From: Terriglobales bacterium
GTDB lineage: Bacteria; Acidobacteriota; Terriglobia; Terriglobales; Acidobacteriaceae
Assembly: GCA_019241735.1 (NCBI GenBank)
Contig: JAFAWN010000049.1
Location: 1-15,224 of the forward strand
Direction: 5' to 3'
DNA length: 15,224 nt
The notes beneath the pieces were generated by a model that saw nothing but the letters and a program-made list of their open reading frames with translations, did no database searches and was not told the DNA's origin. Position 1 is the stretch's first letter, and every line of letters starts with the position of its first letter. The position numbers were made by a program, and so were the translations under genes. This document shows, in pieces, positions 6,197-14,837 of the stretch.

Positions 6197-9100
6197 TTGC
6201 GCTTAAGGTGTGTCTGGGCTCTGGTTTTTGTTGGCGTCCTGTCATCAGTCTTTGCGCTGCACCCTCGTGCCGACGGCGCCACGGATGGGATGTTGCAGGA
6301 TTCATCCAGCGACGCAACTGACCAGATGCCGGATATACCCCCTTTGGGCGGGCCCAATTCCTATGTGGGGCTTGCCGTGGCAGAGATCCGGTTTCCCAAT
6401 GTCGTAACCGAAAAGGACCAGGCGTGGCTGCGGCAAGTGATCTCGCAGCGCATTGGGGAAGGCCTGCGGCGTGATCTGGTTAGTGAAAGCATAAAGCGAC
6501 TGTACGCCACGGGGCGATTCGCCGACATCCAGGTCGAAGTAGATTACCTCGACTCGACTCACCTTATTTTGTCGTTTATCACTATTCCCAGATACTTTGT
6601 GGGTCAGGTGGTGGTGGAAGGCACTCCCAGCCGGCCGACCGTGAGCCAGATCCTTAACGCCTCGAAGTTGCAGTTGGGTGAACCATTCTCCCAGCAGACT
6701 CTGGACCATTCTCTGGAAAGCATCAAGCAACTCATGGAGCAGCACGGATATTACCGGTCCTCTACCAGCGAACACGAGACGAAGGATTTGACTACGCAAC
6801 AAATAGCGGTCACATTCCACATCATCCCCGGTCCGCAGGCGCATATAGGAAGTATTCACGTAACCGGAAACGGACAATTCTCAGTTGGGCAAATTGAAGA
6901 CATCGCGGATCTCCACCCTGGAGATCTGGTTTCAGTGCAGCGGTTAACTGCCGCTCTCGACCACCTCCGGAAAAAGTATCAGAAACAAAATCGGTGGCTG
7001 GCGCAGGTCACCATAGCTGCACACAGCTATCGCAGCGAGGCCAATGCCGTGGACTACGTTCTACAAGTGGATCCCGGCCCTACGGTCGACATCTCAGTGG
7101 ACGGTTTCAAGATCAGCGCTCGAGTGCTCAAGAGAAATGTTCCTATCTTTGAAGAAAACGCCATCGACGACGATCTGCTCAATGAAGGACGCCGAAATTT
7201 GCTCAATTACATGCAAAGCCGGGGGTATTTCGATGCCAAAGTCAGTTTTGACAGGAAACCTGGGGATGCAAGAAGGGAAGTTCACGTAGTCTATGCAATT
7301 GCTCCCGGACCACGGCACAAAGTGGTCAAACTCGAAATTTCAGGGAACAGATATTTTCGAGAGGACTTGTTGCGCGCGCGTATGCAGGTACAGCCCTCGA
7401 GCCGCGTGTTCTCCCAGGGGCGCTACAACCAGAGCCTTCTGGCGGATGATATTCAGGGACTCGAAGACCTGTACCATTCCAACGGCTTCCAGCAGGTCAA
7501 AATCACCAGCGTTGTTCAGGACGATTACCAGGGTCAGGAAAACCAGCTCGCAATCAAGGTGGTGGTGGACGAGGGTCCTCAGACTCTAGTGGGAGAATTC
7601 CGGCTTGCCGGCAACAACACCTTCAGCGAAGAACAGCTGCGTCCCTACATTAACACCGCGAAAGGGCAGTTGTTCTCGCAGTACAACATCGCTCAGGACC
7701 GGGAAAATCTGCTGAATTTTTATTTCAATCGCGGCTTCCCCAATGCAAGCTTCGACAGTACCGCGGATGAGCTCCCGGGGAATCCCAAAAGCATGAGTGT
7801 GATCTACACAATTCATGAGGGCAATGAGGTCTTTGTGGATCAGGTGTTGGTATCCGGGTTGAACTTTACCAGGCCGTATGTGGTGAACCGCGAATTGGAG
7901 GTGAAACCGGGAGATGCGCTGAGCCATATTGATATGTTGAAGACGCAACAGCGCCTGTACGATTTGGGGATATTCAGCCAGGTCGATACTGCGATACAAA
8001 ATCCGGAAGGTATCGAGCCAAAAAAAAATGTGCTGGTGCAGGTGCAGGAAGCGCGCCGCTACACGTTCACTTACGGAATCGGCCTGGAATTTCAAACCGG
8101 GCAGCCGAATGTGGGGAGCAACCAGCCCGCGGGGGCGACCGGGGTCAGTCCGCGAGTGTCACTGGACATCACGCGCCTAAATTTCCGCGGCCGGGACCAC
8201 ACCCTGACATTCAGTGCGCACGTAGGGCGTTTACAGCAGCGCGGGCTGGTAAGCTATGCCGCCCCGCGATGGTTCAATATACGCAGTCTCCGGTTCTCTG
8301 TTGCCGGCTTCTATGACAATACGGTGGACGTCGCGACTTTCACTTCGCAGCGTTTAGAAGGATACATACAGGCTGAGCAAACCCTCAGCCGCGCGAGCAC
8401 TATGGACTACCGATTTACTTTTCGGCGGGTGAAGGCCAGCAATCCTAATATCAGCATCCTTCAGGCCCCCTTACTGTCTCTTCCCGTCCGAGTAGGCGAG
8501 CCTGAATTCACCTACATTCGCGACAAGAGGGACAATGCACTGGAAAGTTCGAAGGGCAGTTACAACACGGTGAACGGTGGCGTCGCTGCGGGTTTTTTCG
8601 GTTCAGAAGCAGACTTCAGCCGGTTGCTGATTCAGAACTCCACCTATTACAGTTTTGGCAAGAACCGCCCTGCCGGGAAAAAATTCGTTCTCGCCCGTTC
8701 CACCCGAATCGGAATAGAGAATCCTTTCGCCAATACCGTCGATATTGCGCCGGGTCAGGCAGTACCCGCCGGGAAGACGTTGATACCCCTTCCGGAAAGG
8801 TTCTTTTCCGGCGGCGGAAATTCTCATCGTGGTTTTGGATTAAATCAGGCCGGCCCGCGTGATCCGCAGACCGGATTCCCGCTGGGCGGGAGTGCTTTAT
8901 TTCTGAACAACCTTGAGCTCCGGCTTCCGCCTGTTAACCTTCCTTTTTTTCAGGACAATCTGAGTTTTGCGATTTTCCACGATGCGGGAAATGTATTCAC
9001 CAACGGGCACGATATGCTGCATAGTCTGCTCCGCTGGCATCAGGCGGCCACCACCTGCGTGCAGGCCTCTACCGCCATGCAATGCAACTACAACTACATT

Positions 9101-9307
9101 TCTCACGCCATTGGCCTGGGGGTGCGCTACAAGACCCCGATTGGGCCGGTGCGCTTCGATTTCGGGTACAATCTGAATCCACCTGTTTTCCCGACGTTTC
9201 AGACGGTCCCGAACGCAAGTAACCCGGCAAGTCCGACGCTGGTTTTTGGAGGACCGCAACATTTGAGCCACTTCAATGTTTACTTTAGTATCGGACAAAC
9301 TTTCTGA
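6197..9307 (+). CDS. Omp85-family outer-membrane assembly protein (BamA/TamA-like) with about seven POTRA domains
   Basis: A 1036-residue outer-membrane protein that should fold and insert beta-barrel proteins, or work with the TamB protein encoded downstream. A signal peptide is present (hydrophobic core 5-20, likely cleavage after VFA20). By eye I count seven tandem POTRA-like repeats at about 55-133, 134-214, 215-296, 297-373, 374-462, 463-544 and 545-620, each with the pattern strand, helix ending near an LY..G(F/Y)F-type turn, then strands closing on a GP or GN turn. The C-terminal barrel (621-1036) carries the loop-6 motif as HRGF (877-880), the late PIGPVRFDFGY segment and a terminal phenylalanine. 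E. coli BamA has five POTRA and TamA three, so this is long for the family. Start: TTG at 6197 with GGGGA upstream; the next stop upstream in frame is at 6167 and no ATG or GTG lies between. First gene of a three-gene operon. Confidence 0.92.
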   Translation: MRLRCVWALVFVGVLSSVFALHPRADGATDGMLQDSSSDATDQMPDIPPLGGPNSYVGLAVAEIRFPNVVTEKDQAWLRQVISQRIGEGLRRDLVSESIKRLYATGRFADIQVEVDYLDSTHLILSFITIPRYFVGQVVVEGTPSRPTVSQILNASKLQLGEPFSQQTLDHSLESIKQLMEQHGYYRSSTSEHETKDLTTQQIAVTFHIIPGPQAHIGSIHVTGNGQFSVGQIEDIADLHPGDLVSVQRLTAALDHLRKKYQKQNRWLAQVTIAAHSYRSEANAVDYVLQVDPGPTVDISVDGFKISARVLKRNVPIFEENAIDDDLLNEGRRNLLNYMQSRGYFDAKVSFDRKPGDARREVHVVYAIAPGPRHKVVKLEISGNRYFREDLLRARMQVQPSSRVFSQGRYNQSLLADDIQGLEDLYHSNGFQQVKITSVVQDDYQGQENQLAIKVVVDEGPQTLVGEFRLAGNNTFSEEQLRPYINTAKGQLFSQYNIAQDRENLLNFYFNRGFPNASFDSTADELPGNPKSMSVIYTIHEGNEVFVDQVLVSGLNFTRPYVVNRELEVKPGDALSHIDMLKTQQRLYDLGIFSQVDTAIQNPEGIEPKKNVLVQVQEARRYTFTYGIGLEFQTGQPNVGSNQPAGATGVSPRVSLDITRLNFRGRDHTLTFSAHVGRLQQRGLVSYAAPRWFNIRSLRFSVAGFYDNTVDVATFTSQRLEGYIQAEQTLSRASTMDYRFTFRRVKASNPNISILQAPLLSLPVRVGEPEFTYIRDKRDNALESSKGSYNTVNGGVAAGFFGSEADFSRLLIQNSTYYSFGKNRPAGKKFVLARSTRIGIENPFANTVDIAPGQAVPAGKTLIPLPERFFSGGGNSHRGFGLNQAGPRDPQTGFPLGGSALFLNNLELRLPPVNLPFFQDNLSFAIFHDAGNVFTNGHDMLHSLLRWHQAATTCVQASTAMQCNYNYISHAIGLGVRYKTPIGPVRFDFGYNLNPPVFPTFQTVPNASNPASPTLVFGGPQHLSHFNVYFSIGQTF

Positions 9308-9354
9308 TGGCGCTGATAACGGAAAGCCACGGTGCCGCGCAGTCAGGTATCGGA

Positions 9355-10050
9355 ATGGTGATTAATCCAACGTCCAGGATCGCGATTCTTCTTTGCGCGC
9401 TCATTATGCTTTTCCCGGCCCATCCCGCACAGGCGGGCGAGATTATTGATCGCATTGTGGCCACGGTGAATGGACACGTGATCCTGCAAAGTGACTGGGA
9501 AGATGCCCTTCGATTTGAAGCTTTCAGTAGCGCTCAATCGCTCGACGCACTCAGAAATGTTGACCGAAAAGCCGCACTGGACCGCCTCATCGATCAGGAA
9601 TTATTGCAGGAGCAGATGCACGCGTCGGATTTCCGCCATGCCAGTGATCAAGAGGTCGATAAAAAGCTGGAGGCTATTCGCAAGCAATATCCCGGAGAAA
9701 ATTGGCGCAATACGCTTTCAAGATACGGAATAGCCGAGCCGGAGTTAAGAAGAAAGATTGCAGTGCAGTTGGATTTGATGCAGCTGATTGACGCCCACCT
9801 TCGCCCCAGCATCGACATTGACGTGAAAACCGTAGAAAGTTATTACAATCAGCAACTCTTACCGCAATTGCGTCAGGCTGGCCGCAAGGAACTTCCTCTG
9901 GCCGAAGTGGCGCCGAAGATTAAAGAACTTCTCACGCAGCAGAAAATGGATCAATTGCTCACCGCGTGGCTCCGCGACCTGCGAGCCGGCGGCGAAATAA
10001 AGACCGGAACGTCTCTTGCTGATCCGCAGTCGCCGAGCCAGGTGCAGTGA
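9355..10050 (+). CDS. SurA-like periplasmic chaperone lacking the prolyl-isomerase domains
   Basis: A 231-residue exported protein related to the N-terminal chaperone domain of SurA, which escorts unfolded outer-membrane proteins across the periplasm. The signal peptide runs to PAQA (residue 27). The mature protein starts with GEIIDRIVATVNGHVILQSDWED, the typical SurA N-terminal strand and helix, then a helical core with a DRLIDQELLQEQ helix. A C-terminal helix follows (EVAPKIKELLTQQKMDQLLTAWLRDLRAGGEI). E. coli SurA has two parvulin domains between these parts; here none is present, so peptidyl-prolyl isomerase activity is not expected. The ATG at 9355 is preferred because AGGT sits six bases upstream and it gives a short signal-peptide n-region. 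An ATG at 9307, overlapping the stop of the preceding gene (TGATG), would add 16 residues and is possible through coupling. The stop overlaps the tamB start. Confidence 0.86.
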   Translation: MVINPTSRIAILLCALIMLFPAHPAQAGEIIDRIVATVNGHVILQSDWEDALRFEAFSSAQSLDALRNVDRKAALDRLIDQELLQEQMHASDFRHASDQEVDKKLEAIRKQYPGENWRNTLSRYGIAEPELRRKIAVQLDLMQLIDAHLRPSIDIDVKTVESYYNQQLLPQLRQAGRKELPLAEVAPKIKELLTQQKMDQLLTAWLRDLRAGGEIKTGTSLADPQSPSQVQ

Positions 10051-13000
10051 CTGGCGCCCGTCAGCTGGGCGGCGGCACGCAGAAAGCGATCTGGAAGTCA
10101 GTTCTGTTGCTGGCGTTGGTCGGCGCTCTAACCCTGGCGGGACTTGTCTGGTTTCTTAACACTCAATCATTCCAATTAATGGCGCGCCGCCGCGTTGTAG
10201 CCGTGCTGGAGGGAATGAGCGGCGGGAAAGTGGAAATCGGCGCCTTTCAGGTGCGGCCATTTCGGCTCCAGATCGAGATCGGAAACCTGACAATTCATGG
10301 CAATGAGCCCTCCGGTGAAATTCCGTATGCACACATTGATCATGTGTCCGCGCGACTGAAATTAATTTCGCTCGCCAGATCAGCCTTCGGGTTCCGTTTC
10401 CTAATTCTGGATCGGCCCAGCGTTCACATCATCGTCAATCCCGACGGCACGACTAATCAGCCTGAACCACAGAGAACGCAGTCCGGCAAACAAAGACCCA
10501 TTAAAGAATTGTTCTCATTTTCGATATCCAGGCTTGAGGTGCGGAACGGCCAGGCGATCTGGAATAACGAAATGTTTCCATTGAACTTTGCTGCTGACAA
10601 TATTTCGTCGAGTTTGCGCTATTCGCTGCTCCACCGCAGATACCATGGAACTATCGCAGTGGGGAAGGCAAGTACTCGAATTAAAGAGCTACCCCCACTG
10701 GAGTGGAAAGCGGAAGCGGAGTTTGCCATTAGCCGCAAGGTGCTGGATGTTAGATCACTCAAAATCGACTCGGCGAATTCCTGGGTTAAAGCAACAGGTC
10801 AAGTGGAAGATTTTCTTAATCCCAAGATCCTTGGAACTTACACCGCCACGGTCGATCTGGCGCAAATAGGGCTTCTCCCATTCCAGGTGCGCTACGGGTT
10901 GCTCGAAGTGAAGGGTCGAGGTGATTGGACGGCGCATACTTTCTCGTCCCTGGGCAAATTTAACCTCAAGAATCTGGAATGGCGCAACCACGAAGCCCAT
11001 TTCACCAATGCCGGAGTCTCCGCTCAGTTCTCACTCAATCCGAAAAAGCTGGCACTCTGGGATATCGATGGCCATCTACTAGGGGGTGCCATTGGCGGCG
11101 AGGGACAAGTTGCGAACTGGCTCGCTAACGCCAGCGCCAGGGTACAGGTGGATAAGAACAATGAGCCACAGAATGGGAGCCTGCGTCTCCGACTGAAAGG
11201 CGTCTCTATTACTGAGGTGATGGCCATGCTCTCCACGCCAGCGCGTCCCTTCAGCCACATGCGTTTGGTGGGAACTGGTTCCGGCACGCTGGATGCGAAA
11301 TGGAAGGGCAAACTTCAAAATGCCGAAATAGAAACGGCACTTGAGGTCGCCGCTCCGCTTCATCCCGAGCCTGGGCAACTGCCGCTCAATGCCCGCACCC
11401 GGTTGATTTACCGTCTTGCTCAAAGGGAACTGGCCGTACTGGATTTCAACGCTTTCACCCCAGCTACCGAGGTCCGCGCTGCGGGGACGCTTTCTTCATC
11501 AGCTGAGCTGAAACTCCTGGTCAACACTAGCGATTTAGGGGAATGGCAACCGGTTCTTTTCGCAGTCGGATATAAGAATCAAATTCCGGTGAAACTGCAT
11601 GGGCGGGCGCTTTTCACCGGAACCGCAACCGGCAGACTGTCGGATATTGAATTTTCTGGCGATCTCAGGTCGCAAGGGTTTGACCTGATAATTCCTGCGA
11701 CTACACATGCCCCCGAAAAAGAGGTGCGATGGGATTCCTTGTCAGCGGAAGTGCAGCTCTCACCCCATGTTTTTGCGGCAAAAAACGGTCTGTTGCGGCA
11801 TGGCGAGGCGGTGCTGACATTCAATCTGCGCGCAAGTCTGGAGGACCGCGAGTTTAACGAAAGAAGTCCATTCACCGCCTCCGTTATCGTGCGCCACGGC
11901 GACATCGCACAAATTCTGGGACTGGCTGGGTACAACTATCCCGCCACCGGAGTCGCGGATTTCTCGCTGAATGCCGGTGGAACCAGGATTGAGCCGCAGG
12001 GCGAAGGCCGCCTGCAACTGACTAATGCCGCAATTCACGGTTATGCGGTGCAAAAAGCCACCTCCGCGATCTCCTTGAGTGGATACAAAGTATCGTTTAC
12101 GGGGATCGATCTGAAACATCACGACGCTCAAATGACCGGGGACTTGAGCTACGAATTTGGGTCGACCACTTTTAATTTTAATTTGCAAGGAAAGAACTTT
12201 GATCTTCTTGAAATCCCACAACTGCGTGACAACCGGTTCAAAACGGCGGGCCGTGTCGACTTCGAGGTGTCGAAGGCTGGAACGCTGCAGAACCCAGTCA
12301 TTACTGCCAACGTCCAGTTGCGGGATGTCACTGTGGATCAGGGGCGTGCCGGTGACATGTTGCTCGAGGCGCATACCGATGGTGCCATGCTTCGCCTCAC
12401 TGGACACTCAAGGTTTGGCCAGTCTGGGCCCGAGGGTGCTGTTGTTGACCTGGATGGAACGGTCGATCCGCATGGAGACTGGATATCGAACCTCAGCTTG
12501 AACCTCGGCAACTTTCCCATAGGACCGCTGCTGCACACTTACTTGCCGGGGCGGTTCACCGGCCTTTCCGGTGTGACCGGCCGGGTTCAGCTGCAGGGTC
12601 CAGTCCGACGGCCTAGGGATTTGAATATCAGCGCCACACTCAGCGAGGTCCATGGCGAGATTGAAAACGTCAAGATTCACAATGATGGGACGGTGCGATT
12701 TGCAGTTGCAAACCAAAATCTGCGGGTCGAGCAGGCTCACCTGGTAGGCGAAAGCACCGACATTACAGTGTCGGGAACTATCCAACTCACCGAACCGCGG
12801 CAGTTGGAGTTACATGCGCAGGGCGGAGTGAACCTTAAGTTCTTGCAGGGTATAAATCCTGACTTTACCAGCTCGGGCATGCTGACGGCGGATGTGACAC
12901 TTTCCGGAACCATGGGACAGCCGGTGGTGCAAGGACGGGCGCAGGTCGTAGCGGCGGCAATCAGCTATGAGGATCTGCCCAGCGGCCTCAGCGATGTCAA

Positions 13001-14090
13001 CGGCACTGTCATCTTCAACCAGAATCGCTTGCAGATCGAATCGCTGACCGCCCGCGTCGGTGGCGGGCTGATGACATTCAGCGGCTACGCCACCTCCTAC
13101 AATCGCCAGCTGAATTTTGACGTCAGACTGCAGCAGCGGGACGTGCGGCTCCGTTACCCTCCGGGCATAAGCTCGACCAGCACGGCCGATTTACATTTAG
13201 CTGGAACGCCAGCTGCCTCCACACTGTCCGGGGACATTATTGTGACCAAACTGGCAATGACCCCGGGCTTTGATTTTGGCGCGTATCTGGCACGCAGCGC
13301 CCAGGCTTCGTCGCTGCCGCAAACCAATCCGCTACTGAACAGAGTTCGTCTGGACGTACACATTTCGACGCTCCCAGAACTGCAGATGCAAACAGCTGTA
13401 GTTCGCCTATCCGGAGATGCGGACTTACACCTCCGCGGGACCGCGGCAAAACCCGTTTTACTGGGACGGGCCGATGTTATCGAAGGAGAAGCGCATTTTA
13501 ATGGATCGAAGTACCGTTTGGAACGTGGCGCGGTGAACTTCGTCAGCCCGGTCACCACGACTCCGGTCCTTGATCTGCAAGCGGCGACCCATGTTCGCGA
13601 CTATGACATCACCATTAATTTGAATGGTGAAATTGATAAGCTGAACGTGACCTACCGCTCAGAACCCCCTCTGCCAACCGCAGATATCATAGGTCTTCTT
13701 GCCTTTGGCCAAGCCAGCGGACAGTCGGCACAATTGCAGCAGACCGGCCGGACGCAGTTCAGCGGAGAAGCTTCCAATGCAATCATTAGTGAAGCGCTGA
13801 ACGCGACGGTGAGCAATCGGGTGCAGCGGCTGTTCGGAGCTAGCAGGATTAAGATCGATCCCCAGGGCCTAAGCACGGAAACTACGCCCACCCAGACCGG
13901 TCCAGCGGTTATTATTGAGCAGCAGGTCGCGGACAACGTGACCCTTACCTACAGCACCAGTGTTTCCCAGGCTTCACAACAGATTATTCAAGGCGTTTAT
14001 AACCTCACCCGCAACGTATCTATCGTTGCAATTCGCGACCAGACCGGCGTGGTGAGTTTGGATCTGAGAATCCGGCGACGCAAGCGATAG
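10047..14090 (+). CDS. tamB: TamB-like translocation and assembly module protein (AsmA/TamB superfamily)
   Basis: A 1347-residue protein anchored in the inner membrane and expected to span the periplasm as a long beta-groove. Family members help insert outer-membrane proteins (with TamA/BamA) or carry phospholipids to the outer membrane. One N-terminal membrane segment is visible (about residues 17-37), followed by an AsmA-like start (MARRRVVAVLEGMSGGKVEIG). A very long stretch of short beta strands follows. The conserved TamB C-terminal domain contains SEPPLPTADIIGLLAFGQ (about 1203-1221) and VADNVTLTYSTSVS, and ends in a basic RIRRRKR tail. Length is close to E. coli TamB (about 1260). The GTG start at 10047 overlaps the stop of the SurA-like gene by four bases (GTGA), with AGG just upstream, so translation is probably coupled. 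This is the last gene of the operon; no T-run terminator follows. Confidence 0.93.
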   Translation: MTGARQLGGGTQKAIWKSVLLLALVGALTLAGLVWFLNTQSFQLMARRRVVAVLEGMSGGKVEIGAFQVRPFRLQIEIGNLTIHGNEPSGEIPYAHIDHVSARLKLISLARSAFGFRFLILDRPSVHIIVNPDGTTNQPEPQRTQSGKQRPIKELFSFSISRLEVRNGQAIWNNEMFPLNFAADNISSSLRYSLLHRRYHGTIAVGKASTRIKELPPLEWKAEAEFAISRKVLDVRSLKIDSANSWVKATGQVEDFLNPKILGTYTATVDLAQIGLLPFQVRYGLLEVKGRGDWTAHTFSSLGKFNLKNLEWRNHEAHFTNAGVSAQFSLNPKKLALWDIDGHLLGGAIGGEGQVANWLANASARVQVDKNNEPQNGSLRLRLKGVSITEVMAMLSTPARPFSHMRLVGTGSGTLDAKWKGKLQNAEIETALEVAAPLHPEPGQLPLNARTRLIYRLAQRELAVLDFNAFTPATEVRAAGTLSSSAELKLLVNTSDLGEWQPVLFAVGYKNQIPVKLHGRALFTGTATGRLSDIEFSGDLRSQGFDLIIPATTHAPEKEVRWDSLSAEVQLSPHVFAAKNGLLRHGEAVLTFNLRASLEDREFNERSPFTASVIVRHGDIAQILGLAGYNYPATGVADFSLNAGGTRIEPQGEGRLQLTNAAIHGYAVQKATSAISLSGYKVSFTGIDLKHHDAQMTGDLSYEFGSTTFNFNLQGKNFDLLEIPQLRDNRFKTAGRVDFEVSKAGTLQNPVITANVQLRDVTVDQGRAGDMLLEAHTDGAMLRLTGHSRFGQSGPEGAVVDLDGTVDPHGDWISNLSLNLGNFPIGPLLHTYLPGRFTGLSGVTGRVQLQGPVRRPRDLNISATLSEVHGEIENVKIHNDGTVRFAVANQNLRVEQAHLVGESTDITVSGTIQLTEPRQLELHAQGGVNLKFLQGINPDFTSSGMLTADVTLSGTMGQPVVQGRAQVVAAAISYEDLPSGLSDVNGTVIFNQNRLQIESLTARVGGGLMTFSGYATSYNRQLNFDVRLQQRDVRLRYPPGISSTSTADLHLAGTPAASTLSGDIIVTKLAMTPGFDFGAYLARSAQASSLPQTNPLLNRVRLDVHISTLPELQMQTAVVRLSGDADLHLRGTAAKPVLLGRADVIEGEAHFNGSKYRLERGAVNFVSPVTTTPVLDLQAATHVRDYDITINLNGEIDKLNVTYRSEPPLPTADIIGLLAFGQASGQSAQLQQTGRTQFSGEASNAIISEALNATVSNRVQRLFGASRIKIDPQGLSTETTPTQTGPAVIIEQQVADNVTLTYSTSVSQASQQIIQGVYNLTRNVSIVAIRDQTGVVSLDLRIRRRKR

Positions 14091-14267
14091 TTTTGTAGAC
14101 GCCCGCCAAGCTCTGTTTCCAATTCATACAGGCTTTGCTGTAGCCAAGTTTTGCCAGCCATACCTCCCCAAACTACTCCGCTGGTCTGTTGAATTCTTCC
14201 AACTTCAAGAAATATCAGGTTTTAGGATTGGCCGCTCTCGTGCTTCAAACAACGCTGAGGTGAGCCA
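14091..14267. other. Intergenic region between tamB and the STAS gene
   Basis: 177 bases without a gene. A weak promoter candidate is TTGAAT (14189-14194) with TATCAG (14213-14218), spacing 18, four of six matches each. TTGAA (14189-14193) and TTCAA (14204-14208) form a small inverted pair around it. A good Shine-Dalgarno, TGAGGTGA (14256-14263), lies four bases before the ATG of the STAS gene. No intrinsic terminator for tamB is evident. Confidence 0.4.
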
Positions 14268-14654
14268 ATGTTCAGCACGCAGTTATATGAAAAAGGCGAT
14301 GTAGCTCTGTTGCAATGCAAAGGCAGAATCGTGCACAGCGACGCGGCATATCAACTACGTAATGCGGTGGCAGCACAGCAGTGGGCTCATACGGTCGTAT
14401 TGGATCTATCGCGAGTCGAAGCTTTGGAAGGTGGCGGCTTAGGCATGCTGGCGTACCTTCAAAGGTGGAGTGAAAACCATGGGATGGATTTGAAGCTATT
14501 CAATCCCTCCAGCCCGGTTCGGCAAAGAGTAGAACAGGCCCGCCCGTTTTGCGATCTCGAGTTCTTGTCAGCAAAGGATCTAGAGTCCCTTATGCACGAG
14601 GATCAGAGCAGGGCCCAGAGTAATGCTGAAACGCTCTGTTCTTTCGCCGCTTAG
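14268..14654 (+). CDS. STAS-domain protein (anti-sigma factor antagonist-like) without the phospho-serine
   Basis: A 128-residue cytoplasmic protein made of a single STAS domain (about residues 1-105) plus a short Gln/Ser/Ala-rich tail. STAS proteins such as SpoIIAA bind anti-sigma kinases and release sigma factors. The diagnostic part here is VVLDLSRVEALEGGGLGMLAYL. In SpoIIAA the equivalent MDSSGLG carries the serine that is phosphorylated; here that position is Gly56 and the preceding Asp is Glu54. The protein therefore cannot be switched off by phosphorylation at that site and may bind its partner all the time or act as a scaffold (inference). The start is supported by TGAGGTGA four bases upstream. 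No kinase, phosphatase or sigma gene is adjacent, so the partner is unknown. Confidence 0.85.
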   Translation: MFSTQLYEKGDVALLQCKGRIVHSDAAYQLRNAVAAQQWAHTVVLDLSRVEALEGGGLGMLAYLQRWSENHGMDLKLFNPSSPVRQRVEQARPFCDLEFLSAKDLESLMHEDQSRAQSNAETLCSFAA

Positions 14655-14779
14655 CAGGACGAAAATAATTTCGACTTGACAGAATCTTGCCTCCTTGCTG
14701 TTACCTGCGCTTTCCTTTCTGACTCTTATTCGTCAAAATTCCTTCATAGTGATGCGGTCTGCCGCAATTAGCCGCGCTT

Positions 14780-14788
14780 TGTTACAAT
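14780..14788 (+). promoter_or_regulatory. Extended -10 promoter TGT-TACAAT for the tricorn-type gene
   Basis: TGT (14780-14782) followed by TACAAT (14783-14788), identical over twelve bases (TTTGTTACAATC) to the element at 2489-2500. Transcription would start near 14795, giving a leader of about 43 bases that contains the purine-rich ribosome binding stretch GGAGGGGGAG (14823-14832). No good -35 is seen at normal spacing. A TTGACA at 14676 is too far upstream to pair with it. Confidence 0.6.
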
Positions 14789-14837
14789 CGCACGTTTCTT
14801 AAAACTGGTTATCGACGCGCCCGGAGGGGGAGCCTGC

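Noticed and set aside
11760..12407. A 215-residue open frame on the - strand inside tamB
   Set aside because: It is fully antisense to the TamB reading frame, without any motif or ribosome binding site.
14676..14681. TTGACA matching a consensus -35
   Set aside because: No -10 lies 16-18 bases downstream (the region reads TGTTACCTG), and it is about 100 bases from the good extended -10 at 14783.
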